DNA of 64,000 nt from Polychytrium aggregatum (GCF_025602895.1 NW_026516205.1:124001-188000); one strand, 5' to 3'; positions 1 to 11,200 are shown, counted from the stretch's first letter. Notes: generated from the sequence alone by a model not told the origin. Numbers and translations: made by a program.

Positions 1-375
1 TTTGGCAATGCGTCATGGCGACAAGGCAAGGGCTATGCATCCAGCCCTCGGAGGCAGCGGTTTGCTCAGTACTTTGAGCAATTCGAGCACCACCGACGCC
101 GTCCCAATCACCATCATGGAAGCGTCAAGGTGGCCTCAACGAACGAGTTCAACACCTCGCAGGTGTGCTCCAAGTGCCTGGAGCCAGTTCGGTTGGAAGG
201 ACTCGATGCGCCCAGCGTTGCGAATTCCCACTTTGTCAGGAGCTGCAAGAATCCCAGCTGCCGGACAGTGTGGAATCGCGACGTCAATGCGGCGCGCAAC
301 ATGATCACAGTATGCAGGTCGATTGTGGAGATCGGAGAGCGACCGGCGGTCTTCACTCGGAGGCTGCCAAAGTGA
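1..375 (+). CDS. C-terminal part of a Fanzor-type RNA-guided nuclease (partial, 5' end outside window)
   Basis: The frame is open from base 1 to the TGA at 373-375. It carries the C-terminal signature of the TnpB/Fanzor family: FGNASW near the start, then STNEFNTSQVCSKC, a second Cys pair (SCKNPSC), and WNRDVNAARNM. The Cys codons at about 166, 175, 244 and 259 would form the zinc ribbon, and the Asp codon at 280-282 is the expected third RuvC catalytic residue. Fanzors are eukaryotic OMEGA nucleases guided by a non-coding RNA; they were characterised in a chytrid (Spizellomyces), among others. The N-terminal domains and first two RuvC motifs lie outside the window, so I cannot say whether the whole gene is intact or whether it is Fanzor1 or Fanzor2 (the WNRDVNAARNM form suggests Fanzor1). 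No intron is needed in this part. Confidence 0.85.
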   Translation, partial: FGNASWRQGKGYASSPRRQRFAQYFEQFEHHRRRPNHHHGSVKVASTNEFNTSQVCSKCLEPVRLEGLDAPSVANSHFVRSCKNPSCRTVWNRDVNAARNMITVCRSIVEIGERPAVFTRRLPK

Positions 376-986
376 TCTGTTTTATTTCTTGTGGCTTTGC
401 TTGACGCAAGCACAGCACATACTACATGTTCATGGAAACGGCTATATTGTCCCGTTTTTTTCTGAATAAAGTGTAATCCATCACTCTCGGCGTCTCACCA
501 CCTCCCTCGTGGTCGACTGGCCCGGCCATGCGCTCGTATCCTCAGATGCCCTGCCCTCTCGCCCACAGCGACCCCCCTGGTCAGGTCCGCCGTGATCCAC
601 TTTCTTCTACCAACATCGGCCAATTCGCGTGGCCTGGTGCGCTCGATGCCGCTCCCTTTCTCTTGCCCGCCTCCTCCGCCTGCTCTCCGGCCACGGCGCT
701 ATCGGTGGACCGATCGATGTTGTCTGTATTGACGTGGGAGTACAAGCGTCCCGCCTCATTCCTCCGCTTCCAAAACAGAAGATGCAATGACATCATAGTA
801 AAGCGCCGAATCGGCTGCTTGGTTGGCGGGCGATATTTAGGTATTGTTCATAGAGGGAAGATAATGAGGTGTGAGGGAGGTGGTTTGATCAGGGCACCCG
901 ACCCTGTCCTCCGGCTTGCTGCTTGGGCGCCGGGCCTGTGGGCTCGCAACGCTTGCGATGGTCGCTCGGACTTGCCCGTCGAGAAG
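376..986. other. Intergenic spacer between convergent Fanzor and ECM3-like genes
   Basis: Holds the 3' flanks of both genes. The long frames crossing it on the plus strand are antisense shadows of the carrier gene. The part just after the Fanzor stop is where a guide-RNA element could sit, but no structure can be claimed by eye. Confidence 0.5.
465..470 (+). terminator. Likely poly(A) signal of the Fanzor gene
   Basis: A canonical AATAAA follows the Fanzor stop codon by about 90 bases, next to a T-rich run. This is a good position for 3'-end formation of that transcript. Confidence 0.5.
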
Positions 987-3358
987 CTACGAAAGCAGGT
1001 ACAGAATAACGACCATGCCGGCCGTCATCGTGACAAACGCCAGGATATACTGGACCAGCACCACGCTTGCAATCTCGTCGGCCCGGCCCGTAGGATTCAG
1101 CATCTGAGTAAAGTAGACGGTAGAGCCCGCCGTCGGGCATATCGCCATGAACATCAGCACAAACCGCAGCATCTTGTCTTGCTGCGGAATCCACATCAGC
1201 TGCGTCGACAAGAGTTGCGTCAGGGCGATGCCGATCACCGGCAGGATCACCAGCCGCACCAGCGCAACCGAGATCGAGATGCGCCAGGGCAGCAGTGTGT
1301 TCCGAGAGAGCCGGCCCAGGGCGGCTCCAAGATTGACCAGGCCCAGGGGCGGGCCGACTTGGCCAATATAGTTGCTGGCCTCCAGCAGGAACTTGAAGAC
1401 GGGCTCGTTTCCGAGGTTCTGGTTGACGACCGAGGGACTGTAGACGAACAAACCCTTGGTGGCCGGGATCAGCGCCAGAATCAGAGCCACAAAGATCTGG
1501 AGTTTTGGCGAGACCAGCAGTTAGCGATTCGGCACGCTCATGCTGCCGATGCCATGCTGCCGATGCCTCAGTGGGACTCGGTCCTGTCTCTACCAGCGGT
1601 GCTGGGCCAAAGCACTCGCATTCGCACTCGCATTCTGGCATGCTCGCACAATCGTACCGATGAGTTGGCCGGCGAAAACAGGCCCTTCAGCAGCGCCTTG
1701 ACTTTTGGAGTAAAGATCATGTCGAACTTGCCCCGCAGCGAGGCGCTCTTGAATGCCGCCCACGATCCCGCGGCTTTTGAAGGCTCCTCTTGAGAGGAAC
1801 GCGGCGGCTCCAACTCAACATCGACGACGACAACGTTGTCGGTGTGGGTGTGCTCGGCGATGTGGGTTTCATCGTGGGCATCGGTGCCAGGGCTGCTATA
1901 CCGGGCCTTGCGGGATTCTGGATCTGCACCAAGCTCGGTCAGGGAGATGGCGTCGGCTTTGCTGGCTTTGCTGGCTATGTCACCAGCGTCGTTGTGGATC
2001 TGAGGCTCGCTCAGATCAACATCATGCTCTTGCCGATCCGCCTGTTTGGAGCTCGCAAAGTCCGAGGCGATCATCCGGTATCCGATCAGGAAGAAGTAGA
2101 TGTTGGCGAAGCAGAGAAAGGCAGAGACATAGCTGTGGATGTGCACGATGGCAGATATGGAGGGGCAGGATCCAAGCCGAGATGGTCGATTTGAGAACAG
2201 AGGCAAAGACAACGGCAGATGAGTGTGTGCACAGCCATTGCCTGACGACAGGATCCAGTCGACAAAAGGGGCATGACATTGGTGGTGTGTCCATCTGTTC
2301 CTTTCTCCTCCACACGCACTTACGCAATGCCGATGGCGGTGTCGCCCCGGTTGAACGGGGCGTACTCGCCAATACTGGAAATGACGGCGAGAGGAAGGTC
2401 GCCCTGTTGGATTGCAGGACCGAGCGCATCGTCGTGGTATGAAGGGGGGGGGAGTTATGGTTAGAGGCTCGACTGGGTAAGTTGGCAAGCGAGAACATGG
2501 CCAACCATCGCCCGCATGCAGCGCTTACCCAGTTCCCCATCGTCGTGGCCACTGTAAGATACCGGGATAGGCGTGTGGATTAGGACTCGAAACTGCGGGC
2601 TTGCCGCAGGATGCCGTTCCCATCACACCGCGGACCAATCCAATCAAATATGGCCATTCTTCATCTGCCCTTCCATCCGTCCAGTACTCACTCACGCAGC
2701 CGTTCGAAAAGATCTTGGGAGGCTTAGCGAGCTTGCGGACGAGGACGCCAAAGAGATATCCCAGAATCGTGAGCAGAATGGCAGCCACGGTCATGAGGCC
2801 GAGGTTGCCGAGTGTGCTGTCATCGACACTCGAGACGATGTTGGAGAACAGCAGGCATGGATATGCCAACAGGATGATGATCTGCGTGTGTCCCAGAGAA
2901 CGTTGGAACGTGGAAAGGTGGAAGGTGGAAGACGGGGGAGTCAGGTCCAAGCCAAGAGCCGGAGAGATGCGAGAGTTCGCCCCCATCTTCCTTCCGCTCA
3001 AGAGGCCATCGCTGCCGACTTGGGCAGCCCGTGCTCCTCAGAGGAAGCCATACCGATGCCAGGGACCGAGAGCCAGAAAGCGTGAGGATGTTTTTCCTGG
3101 CCAGAAAGGCGCCAAAACCTGCAGTGAGCGAGGCAAGTGTCAGCCAAAGTTCAAACAGGATGTCCATCTGCTCTGCTGTGCGCCAACCGCCAGGATTGCA
3201 AGCTCGTTCCAAGAGCACCACTGCCGTGTCCAATCCGCAGCCGCAGCCGCACCGATGCAGTTGGGATCGGACTCACCCATAACGACGAAGAACTTGAGGA
3301 TGGGGCGTGCAGCCGACCATATCAGGATGCGCACTGGCAATCCCCCTGATGAGCTCAT
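987..3358 (-). CDS. Auxin efflux carrier family membrane transporter (ECM3-like)
   Basis: Member of the membrane transport (AEC/PIN-like) family, as yeast ECM3/YNL095C. Seven exons give a consistent frame of 474 codons: 3358-3277, 3118-3054, 2881-2692, 2551-2529, 2403-2324, 2132-1658, 1496-987. The N-terminal membrane bundle includes ILKFFVVMGFGAFLARKNIL, PCLLFSNIVSSVDD, VATTMGNWGDLPLAV and SAFLCFANIYFFLIGYR. A charged loop follows (about residues 165-290). The C-terminal bundle includes IFVALILALIPATKGLF, IGQVGPPLGLVNLGAALG and a hydrophobic tail ending ILYLLS. This two-bundle layout with a hydrophilic middle loop is typical for fungal members. The transported substrate is unknown. Start chosen at the first ATG in frame with the family N-terminus; a (GGC)n run lies just upstream. 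Exon 4 is only 23 bases. Confidence 0.88.
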
Positions 3359-3587
3359 GGTAACGAAGAGGCGATTTTTCGGCGGCGGTGGCGGCGGCGG
3401 CGGCGGCGGAGGAGGAGGTAGATGGAATCTTGAGGCGAGACCGCAATGGAGAAGCAGCAACTCGGGCTTTTGTAGACCTTTTTTTTTCAGCTCCAGAAAG
3501 CCGTGACGGAGCCGTTTCCTTGGTCATCGGAAGGACTGCGCAGCGCAGGGATGGCTCCGCCGAATTGGACAACGGGAAATGATTCGG

Positions 3588-3708
3588 GCAATATCCAAGC
3601 AGTATTCAGGCAATATCCAAGCAGTATTCAGGCAATATCCAAGCAGTATTCAGGCAGTATTCAGGCAATATCCAAGCAGTATTCAGGCAGTATTCAGGCA
3701 GTATTGAT
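3588..3708. repeat. Minisatellite of eleven 11-bp units in two alternating types
   Basis: Unit A is GCAATATCCAA and unit B is GCAGTATTCAG. Read in order the array is A B A B A B B A B B and a final diverged B. Exactly 11 bases per unit throughout. Confidence 0.95.
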
Positions 3709-4029
3709 GCGCGGTTCCGACATGATTCCAGAGCCGGACCCTGGTCAGTGCTCCGTTCGGCCAAAGAGAGCAGAGCTGCGTATCGGGCGCGGCGTCCACC
3801 GTGCGAAAATGACTCCCGGAATCGATAAGCAACGGCTCCGAACAATGACGACATGATGACAGCGACTGCATCGTCGTCTTCGGAAGCTCAGCAAAGCATC
3901 GGCAGGGAGTTATCAGGAGTGTTGGAGGGGCCAAGGGATTGCGCTTGAGTGCCGCTGGCTAACCGCAGGCCGCGAGCTCCATACAGGCTTGATGTCCGTC
4001 GGCCTGGTCTCTCGGCAAAAGTGGTAGGA

Positions 4030-4112
4030 AACTGCCAACACTCAGAACACCTCAATGCTGGAGACTACCAATACTCAGAACACCTCAATGCTGGAGACTA
4101 CCAATACTCAAG
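4030..4112. repeat. 33-bp tandem repeat, about 2.5 copies
   Basis: Each unit contains ACTCAGAACACCTCAATGCT; the last copy is partial. The first copy differs at several bases from the next two. Confidence 0.9.
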
Positions 4113-4292
4113 CCGCTATGATACCCAAGGCGAGCTGGCCGACAACCACCTCGTCGCACGGTGCAGAACACACAGGAGAGGATATCTCATGGAGAGCCGG
4201 TGAATATTTCTGCAAATCATCACATGAGTAGGGGGGCCATCCCTGGCATTTGCTTCACGATTCATGGTGACGACAGGGACCAAGTCGCTGCT

Positions 4293-5488
4293 CTAGTCCT
4301 TGAAGGTGATGCTGATGCTGTTGACGCAGTGGCGCTGTGCGGGACGAAAGGGATCGCCGTCAGACATACTGGTGCACGGACGATCTGTCGCCGAGTCATG
4401 TTGTGGTGAGGTGGCATGGCCTCGCCCTCTTCCTCCGAACGCAAGTCCTACCTCGTCAATGGGGTTACCAAATCGCTCGCCCTTGAAGACATGGCCAAGG
4501 TGTCCACCACAGGCAGCACAGGTGATTTCGGTGCGGACCATTCCGTGGCTGAAGTCATCCGTTCGGTTGATGGCGCCTGGATCGAGTGGGAAGGGGCAGA
4601 GGCCAACAATGAAAGCGTTAACAACAGACCAGCGTCAAGAATGTGGACCCAACACAGCGATCAGTCGACGGTTCCGACAACGATGCAGCCGAGGCGGGGA
4701 CCCATGGCGGTGGTCTCGATACAAACCCGGGATGCCTTCGTAAAAGGCCGGCCAGCCGCAACCCGAGTCAAACTTGGTCTTGGCCTCGTAGAGGGCTGCG
4801 AAGAAGATCAGGAGCGAAACACACGGTTGGGACATGGTTGAAACGTGGTTGGGACATGGGTGAGCAATAGTGGACGCAGCGGTCGAGGGCTCTCCTGTCC
4901 GCACATCACGAAATGGATACCAAGGGCAAGATCAAGATGCCAGAGCACAAAGCCTGGGTCAGAGGTATGTCCAAGCAGACCAGCCAAGTTACGTACGAGC
5001 ACCGCATCCAGCACAGCAATAGGCTCCTGCAGATGGAAGGCCGCATCGATTTTGGGAGAGGAGGGCAGGTTAGGACAATCGGGCAAGCGAGATGCCAAGG
5101 ACCCTTGATCGACGGCAGTATCGAAACGGCATATGCGGCATATGCGGCAGATGCCTCGCGCGGGAGAACCAATGAGGCAGGATGGGCAGCGGCCTGGCTT
5201 GCCTTCTTTAGCGTAATGCTTGTTGTATTTGCCGGTTCCAGGTGGCTCGGTTCCCTTCTGCCGCAGGATCCTGAACTGCTCGGGCGTCAGGATGGCCTGC
5301 CATTCGGATTCCGACTTGCCGATGGACATGGGGTTGGGCTTGGGAGACGAGGATTTGAAACGCACGGCGGAGGGTCGAAGGCAGATGCGAGCGAGAGTTG
5401 GGGGCGAGGCGACGGCGAGCCGATGGCCCGATTTCAACGCACAAACGCCGAGCCGCCGAATTGACCCGAGACAACGATGGAGCGACAT
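4293..5488 (-). CDS. Peptide-methionine (R)-S-oxide reductase MsrB, probably mitochondrial
   Basis: Reduces methionine-R-sulfoxide in proteins. Recognisable blocks in order: [20 protein letters not shown] and [13 protein letters not shown] (first exon), [39 protein letters not shown] followed by [16 protein letters not shown], and the C-terminal [13 protein letters not shown] with the catalytic Cys. The ATG at 5488 precedes an Arg-rich, acid-poor stretch of about 50 residues ending RFKSSS, a good mitochondrial presequence. The second zinc Cys pair (CAAC) is clear. The first pair must lie in a very short middle exon, possibly the ICRICRIC-coding bases near 5130-5150 after a GC-AG intron (donor at 5202); that part is inference. 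Later junctions (donors near 4726 and 4467; acceptors near 4594 and 4380) keep frame. Confidence 0.85.
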
Positions 5489-5651
5489 GCGAAACGATGC
5501 GGAGCGATGCGGAACAATGGGGGCGAGGACGGCCTGTCGAGGGCGTTGGAGATGCACAGACGGACAAGCGATGATTCCGGAAGAGCGAATGCGGATGGGA
5601 GTTCCGGAGATGTATCTCGGGGCTGGAGAAGGGGCTCGTCGCTTCTATCAT

Positions 5652-5693
5652 GTGGTATATAGTGAATCGTATCGTCTGGCGGGTGGTATATAG
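5652..5693 (-). promoter_or_regulatory. Duplicated TATA-like element upstream of MsrB
   Basis: The 11-mer GTGGTATATAG occurs twice (5652-5662 and 5683-5693), 164 and more bases upstream of the MsrB ATG. Read on the minus strand it is CTATATACCAC. It could serve MsrB, or with less likelihood the divergent G gamma gene 400 bases away. Confidence 0.4.
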
Positions 5694-5699
5694 CCCCAG

Positions 5700-5816
5700 T
5701 CATTAACTCACTTCAGCCAATTCACCTAATTCACCTAATTCACCCAATTCACCCAATCCACCCCGTCCAGCACCTCCCTCCAGCACCTCAGCACCTCAGC
5801 ACCTCAGCACCTCCAA
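5700..5816. repeat. Two adjacent short tandem repeats
   Basis: First a run of AATTCACCT/AATTCACCC-type units (about 5712-5760), then CAGCACCT units (about 5768-5810). Both lie in the divergent spacer between MsrB and G gamma. Confidence 0.85.
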
Positions 5817-6092
5817 CCCACCACCGGCGCACAGTGCGGGCTCTCCATCGGCGTCGTCGCCGGCGCTCGCGTGGCAGTGATCACAGCGCTGCCACCCTCG
5901 CTCTCATGCCCGGCGCCTCTCTTTTTCTCTTGTCTTGGACCCTCGCCTTGGTCTGACTCCCAGTGGCTCCGCTTGGGCCTTTCTCCCAGTGCCGCTGCCC
6001 CCCCCTCGCTGCTTCTCCTCCCCCCCCTGCCTTTTATCTGCTCACCCCCCCGGTCTTGCGTGAATTCCACATCCCGGTCCCCTCTCCCTGCC

Positions 6093-6811
6093 ATGTTGGG
6101 TTCTTCTGCATCTTCGTCGGGCCCCCTGGCCAGACGCTCCAAGCAGCGCGAGCTCCGAGCCTTGCATTCGATCGTATCTTCCAACGAGCGGCTTCAGGCC
6201 GACCTGGATCGCCCTTCCATCCGCATCTCGGCGGCAGCTGAAAGGTAAATCCATCAAGGGCCCTCGTCCTGCCAACGGTCTACTCTCTCCTTTCCAGTCT
6301 TGGCTTGCACCTCCCAAGTTCGAAAGCGCTGTCGACGAGGATGTCTCTGGTGTAGCCTCAAGAGCCCTCGCATCGGTGCCACTGGGTTCATCTGTGACCG
6401 ACATGCAGCCGCTGCCCTGGTCCATCTGGCTTCTGTCGTCAAGCATGGTCTTTGGGCAGTGCAGACCAAACCCGACGAAATTTTGTGGCGCACATCTGCA
6501 CCACACTGTCCTAACCATCTTGGCTCCTTCTGCCCTCATTCTTCTCTTCTCATCTGTATCCCCCCCCCTGCTGATGCCGATCTGTCTCGGTCCTTGGTTC
6601 TCTCGGCCCGGCTCTCACTGATTCGAACGACTCTCCTGCCAATGGCTCGTCGCGGGTTCGGCTCTTCCCCCTCCCGAAACATGGCTCGTCCTCGACCGGC
6701 GCCAGGGCCATCAGCTCGACCCGGAGAAACGAAGATCCTCTCGTCAGCCCCGTGGCCGAAAACCCTTATTATCGACCAACCCGCCAAAAGTCCGGCTGTA
6801 GCCTGCTCTAG
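6093..6811 (+). CDS. Heterotrimeric G-protein gamma subunit
   Basis: Small membrane-anchored partner of G beta. Two exons, 6093-6244 and 6706-6811, give 85 residues. Exon 1 holds the coiled-coil helix that binds G beta (SKQRELRALHSIVSSNERLQ) and DLDRPSIRISAAAE, matching fungal gamma subunits (NxRLREDLDRPRxxVSEA). Exon 2 gives SSTRRNEDPLVSPVAENPYY and ends in a CaaX box, CSLL. Leu in the last place predicts geranylgeranylation rather than farnesylation. The ATG is the first in frame. The 461-base intron is long for this window; several other frames are open inside it, but the joined exons align over the whole family length, so I take them as correct. Confidence 0.88.
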
Positions 6812-8286
6812 CCGCCTCGTGCTCTGTTCGCACGGCTCGGCGCATACTCAAGCGGCCACACCGGCCTCACATCTCTGCCTTGTATATTGTCCGCCCTTCT
6901 TTCCGTTTTTTTTTTTCTTCTGACTTGGTCTTGAGCGAGTCACTGCTTCCTTAACCTTGGGCTCCCCCAGGCTCTTGTTTCGCTTTTCTCCCCATCCCTC
7001 CTCTTTCTCAGGAAGCGGTTCCATCGTTCTCGCCCTGTGGTTCTTCCGGCGGCCGATACCGTCGATTGCATGTGCTGGCTTCTCAAGACACACGAGGGCT
7101 GCGCGATCGGACAGGCTGGGGTGTCCATGTTCTCGACACATCCTCCCAGGTCGCTGGTATCGAGGAACCAGTGGCCCTCCAACCAGCGTCACTTGCTTGC
7201 TTGCTTGGCAGGGACACCCGTCACCGGGCTTTGCGCGTTCCCACAGCCTTTTGCCTTGGAATAATTCCTCTCCGAGTAGCTCTCTCCTCTACTGTGCTCC
7301 ACCTTGGACGATCTCTTGCCTGGTCTAGTCCATATCCGATCCGATCCGATCCGATCCGATCCCAACCTACTCCCCGCCTTCCTTTGGTATGCCCTGTGTC
7401 AGTCTACCACTTTCGCTCTGAAGTACCATGGCCTGGTCGATCTCGATCCCTGTTTCTAAGCTTGTTTTGATGTGTATATCTGTATTCTTGCGCAAAATAT
7501 AGCAATTCGGCACTTGCAGCAACTTCCGCATACATAACAGCCCATGGCGAGAGAATCGATGTCTCCCGTCTATGAAACTGGCCCACGCCGAGACAATCCA
7601 GCGGCAGCGCCTGAGGCATTTCATCCCCAGCCGTCATGGCAGCCACACCGCAACAATTCCATCAGTCCTCATGAATGCAAGCTGTTCGTTCCAGCGTCGC
7701 CGTGCGGCGGATCCGACGGCATTGTTCAATACACGGCATACCGGAGCTATCGAGTGTCTGGTGCTGCCGGATATCGAGCACGGCGGCTTGCGCCTGGCGG
7801 CCGGGCTTCGGCCGGGAGCTTGCCTCTTGCTTGTTGCCCATCAAATGCAGTTCATGTCCGCTCCCGAATGTCCAGACGCTGTTCTCGTCGTTCTTCTCGC
7901 TCCCACGGTGTTGCCATCCGGCAGAGGGTTGCCGCTGATATGTCTCGCTGTCTTCGAACAGCAGACACCCATCACCACTCTTACTGCCTATCTCTCCGGG
8001 CTTCTCCGCATATCCCTCCTTCCAGATCACCATCTCTGTGTCGAGAGCGATCGTTGCTGCAGCCCGTTTGGGTCTTGATCTGGCCGCCGTCGCGCTCGCT
8101 GCCTCCTCGCCGCCCCTCTCGCCGAGAGCGCCGTCCTGGCCATATGCCGGATCTGCCCCGCCGCCGTCCATCGACTGCCTTCTCATCCCTCTCTCTCTCC
8201 TCTCTCCCTCTCTGGCCATCATCGCCCACCTGCCGCCGCCTCCTGTGGTCCATCCATCTTCCTTCAGTCCTGCTCGATCCGTGCAC
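6812..8286. other. Long intergenic spacer upstream of the myotubularin gene
   Basis: Pyrimidine-rich, with a GATCC pentamer run (about 7337-7361) and CT-rich stretches just before the myotubularin ATG. Several 100-250-residue frames on both strands are compositionally biased and match no family I know. I see no convincing gene; part of it should be 3' UTR of G gamma and promoter or 5' UTR of the next gene. Confidence 0.5.
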
Positions 8287-11200
8287 ATGAACCAAATCAG
8301 TCTGCTCCCTGGCGAGCACATCGTCTGGACCGCGACGGGTCATGTAGGTGGATTCTCCGATTTGCAATTCCGATCCCGCAGTCGGCCGTGCAAAATGGAC
8401 TTTGCTTTGGATCTGCGTCAGCGCCGCTTCACCTGCTTGTCAGAGCATCATGCATCTGCTGCCGCTCTCCGTCGCCTGGGCGGTGGGTCCAGAGTCGACC
8501 GAGCAGGCTTGCCTCGTTGGTCCTGGAGCAGAGAGCCCTCCAGCATCATGGCCTTCGTTGGCCATCGACCCCGCCCTGTCCGCTTCGCTCGGTATTCGCC
8601 CGAGATGCCCGGGCTCACCGCTCTTGCCACCCCGGTCCTTCCTTCATGACTCCGCCTCAGGTTCGGATATGGGAGGCGGCTTCGGATAAGGCTGCCTCGG
8701 CGCTGAACGGCACATCCTCCTCGAACGGCGCATTTGAAATCTCCAGCAACAGCACCACCACCACACGCGGCTCCGATTTCGTCAACATCGTCTCGCTCGC
8801 CACCGTCCCTGCCGCTCCGCTGCGGTTGCAGGACCCGTATGCATTCACCGAACCGGCTGGGCGGCGGTCCAGAGCCTCGCCCGCTGCCGCGCATAAGCTC
8901 GTCCTGACCAACTACAAGATTTACTCGCCCGCGAGCCCGCTCGGCATGACCAAGGAGCTCTACATACCCGTCATGGCGATTTCCCAGGTAACTGGCGGCC
9001 CATCGCTGCGTGTCTTGTCGGCCGATGGCTTGCCGTGGATGCTCGACAGATGGCCACCCCCGATTCCAATGTCTGTTTGAGCTGTCTCTGGACGATTCGT
9101 CGGCCCAATGTGCCCGATCGACCTCTTCAGTTCCGTCGCTATCTTGCCGCATCAGAACCGCGGTCGTCTTCATCCCGCATAGATGCGTGCTCATTGATGC
9201 TCGAGGACATCTCGCTATCGTCCCCCCTCCTGCATGCCATCATCCCGACTGGCTGCGCCTTCCACCAGACCAGCTTGTGCCATCTTGACTGACACAACTC
9301 CTCTGCCCTGTTGTGGTGACGCTCAGGTCGAGCTCGGCCATTCCGAGGTCACGCTCACGCTGCGGTTCCTGCCAACAAAGTACATTATCCATTTCTCGGG
9401 CCATCGTTCCCTTTCGACCAGCGCATCTGATTCGCTCTCGCTCTCGCACTCGGCCATGGCGTCCTCGGGCTCCTACAACTCAAAGACATGCACCGACTTT
9501 TACCAGCAGCTGCTCAGGGTCATGAAGCCCTCTGGCCCGCTCGACGAGACCTTTGCCTTCCAGATTGTGCGCCACCTCAAGAACCAGCCCAATCCAAATC
9601 TGCTGTCGCCCTCATCGTCGCCACTGAACGATGTCATCTTTGCAGACGAAGACAAGGTCGTGCGGGATGTCTTCCAGGACTGGTGGACGCTCGAGGACCA
9701 CTCCTCAACTTCCCTGGATCCGTCTGCCTCCAAGGCTAACGGGCTCGATCGGACATCGAGGCAGCTGAACGGACCGGGAGGCTCTGTCAAGGGTGGTCCA
9801 AAGGCACCCAAGCTGGATCTCGGCTGGGAAGGTGGCTACAACTCGGCCAAAGAGTTTCAACGGATGCGCTTCGGGAAGAACTGGTAGGGTGCGCCGCGCC
9901 ATGTCCTGTCTGGGCCGCGGTTACTTCCACCAGCGTGTGCTCCTTGCGCAAACGTCCATATCTTGCTCGCTTGGCCGCCAAAAGCCACTTGATATGCCTT
10001 GCGGTATCTTACTGCGACTCTCCATCCCCTTGTCCAGGATGCGGTGCTTTGTCAACCACGATTTCTCCGTCTCGACGAGCTACCCAGCAGTTCATATCGT
10101 TCCCGTGCCGTCATCGTCCTATGCCAACTCACCGCTGTCCCCCCAAAACCAACTCACCTATCCACCTACGCCCTTCAATCTCATCAACCAGACCTCTGCC
10201 GGAAACGTGCGGAGTCTGGCCAATCTCCAGTTTTTCCAGTCGCTCAGCAGCTATCGGGTGCGAGGGCGCTTTCCGAGTGTGTGCTGGAAGAACGCCGCCT
10301 TCCACCAAGTGATTGTGCGGTCGTCACAGGTACTGCTGTCGGCAAAGTGTCGGTCGAGCACGGCTTTGGCTTTGGATTTGCTGTACAGGCAGATGGTCCT
10401 GCTTCAGCCTCGGCGGCCTCCGGGGTGAGGTCGTTGCTCCAGGCACTGACTTTGTCTTCCCATTCTCGCTCAGCCGCTGACCGGGATCCTGGGCAATCGC
10501 TCGGCCCAGGATGAGCTCTTGATCTCGGAAATCATCAAGGCGGTGCAGCAGGACTACCGAGCCACCTTTTGCCATCCATACGACGACTTTGACGGCGCCA
10601 ATGAGGGCGGAGCGAGCACGGCCTCGGGCTCGACCGCCGGTGGCAGCAGCTATCCGCCGTTCTGGATCTTGGATGCTCGAGGCTTTGCACAAGCCCTCGG
10701 CAACATCGGAGTTGGTGGTGGATTCGAGAACACAGGCAAGTCGGGCTTGTCCGAGCTTGCTTGACTTCCTGTGATGATGAACTGCGCTTGCATTGGCTTT
10801 GCAGAGACCGACTGTCGAATCACATCTCCCCGAGTTCTACCAAACCGTCTTTGTTTGCTCACCCGTCTCGGTCGATCCTCGCAGCCAACTATCCGCCTTC
10901 GACGCAGCTGGCATTCCTCAGCCTGCCCAACATACACACAATCGCAACATCGCACCAGAATCTGCTCAAGGTAGCGATGATGGACAGGGAGCGCCTGTGC
11001 GCCGTCCCCTGGTGGCTGCTGGCAGGGCTCACCCTATCTTGTCGCAAGCAGTCGTTGGCGGCTCTGGCCTGTTCTGGTGCTCCCGAGCACTTTGCCAACT
11101 GAACGTGCGGGATATTAACGTGGTCGTAACCATTTCGCATCGCAAGATGATATCGACGTCGACGTCGCCGACAGTGTGGTCCAACGCATTGGAGTCCTCG

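Larger units (their letters stand above)
3359..4292. other. Intergenic spacer with two minisatellites
   Basis: Upstream flank of the ECM3-like gene and downstream flank of MsrB. It contains a GGC/GGA trinucleotide run (about 3381-3420), an 11-bp-unit array and a 33-bp-unit array, annotated separately. Short open frames here translate the repeats and look non-coding. Confidence 0.6.

Noticed and set aside
528-1793. 421-codon plus-strand frame
   Set aside because: Antisense to the ECM3-like carrier exons; Arg/Gln/His-rich composition typical of a shadow and no family match.
7544-8321. Overlapping 220-250-codon frames on both strands before the myotubularin gene
   Set aside because: Ser/Arg/Pro-biased, no conserved motif, no splice continuity; more likely 5' flank.
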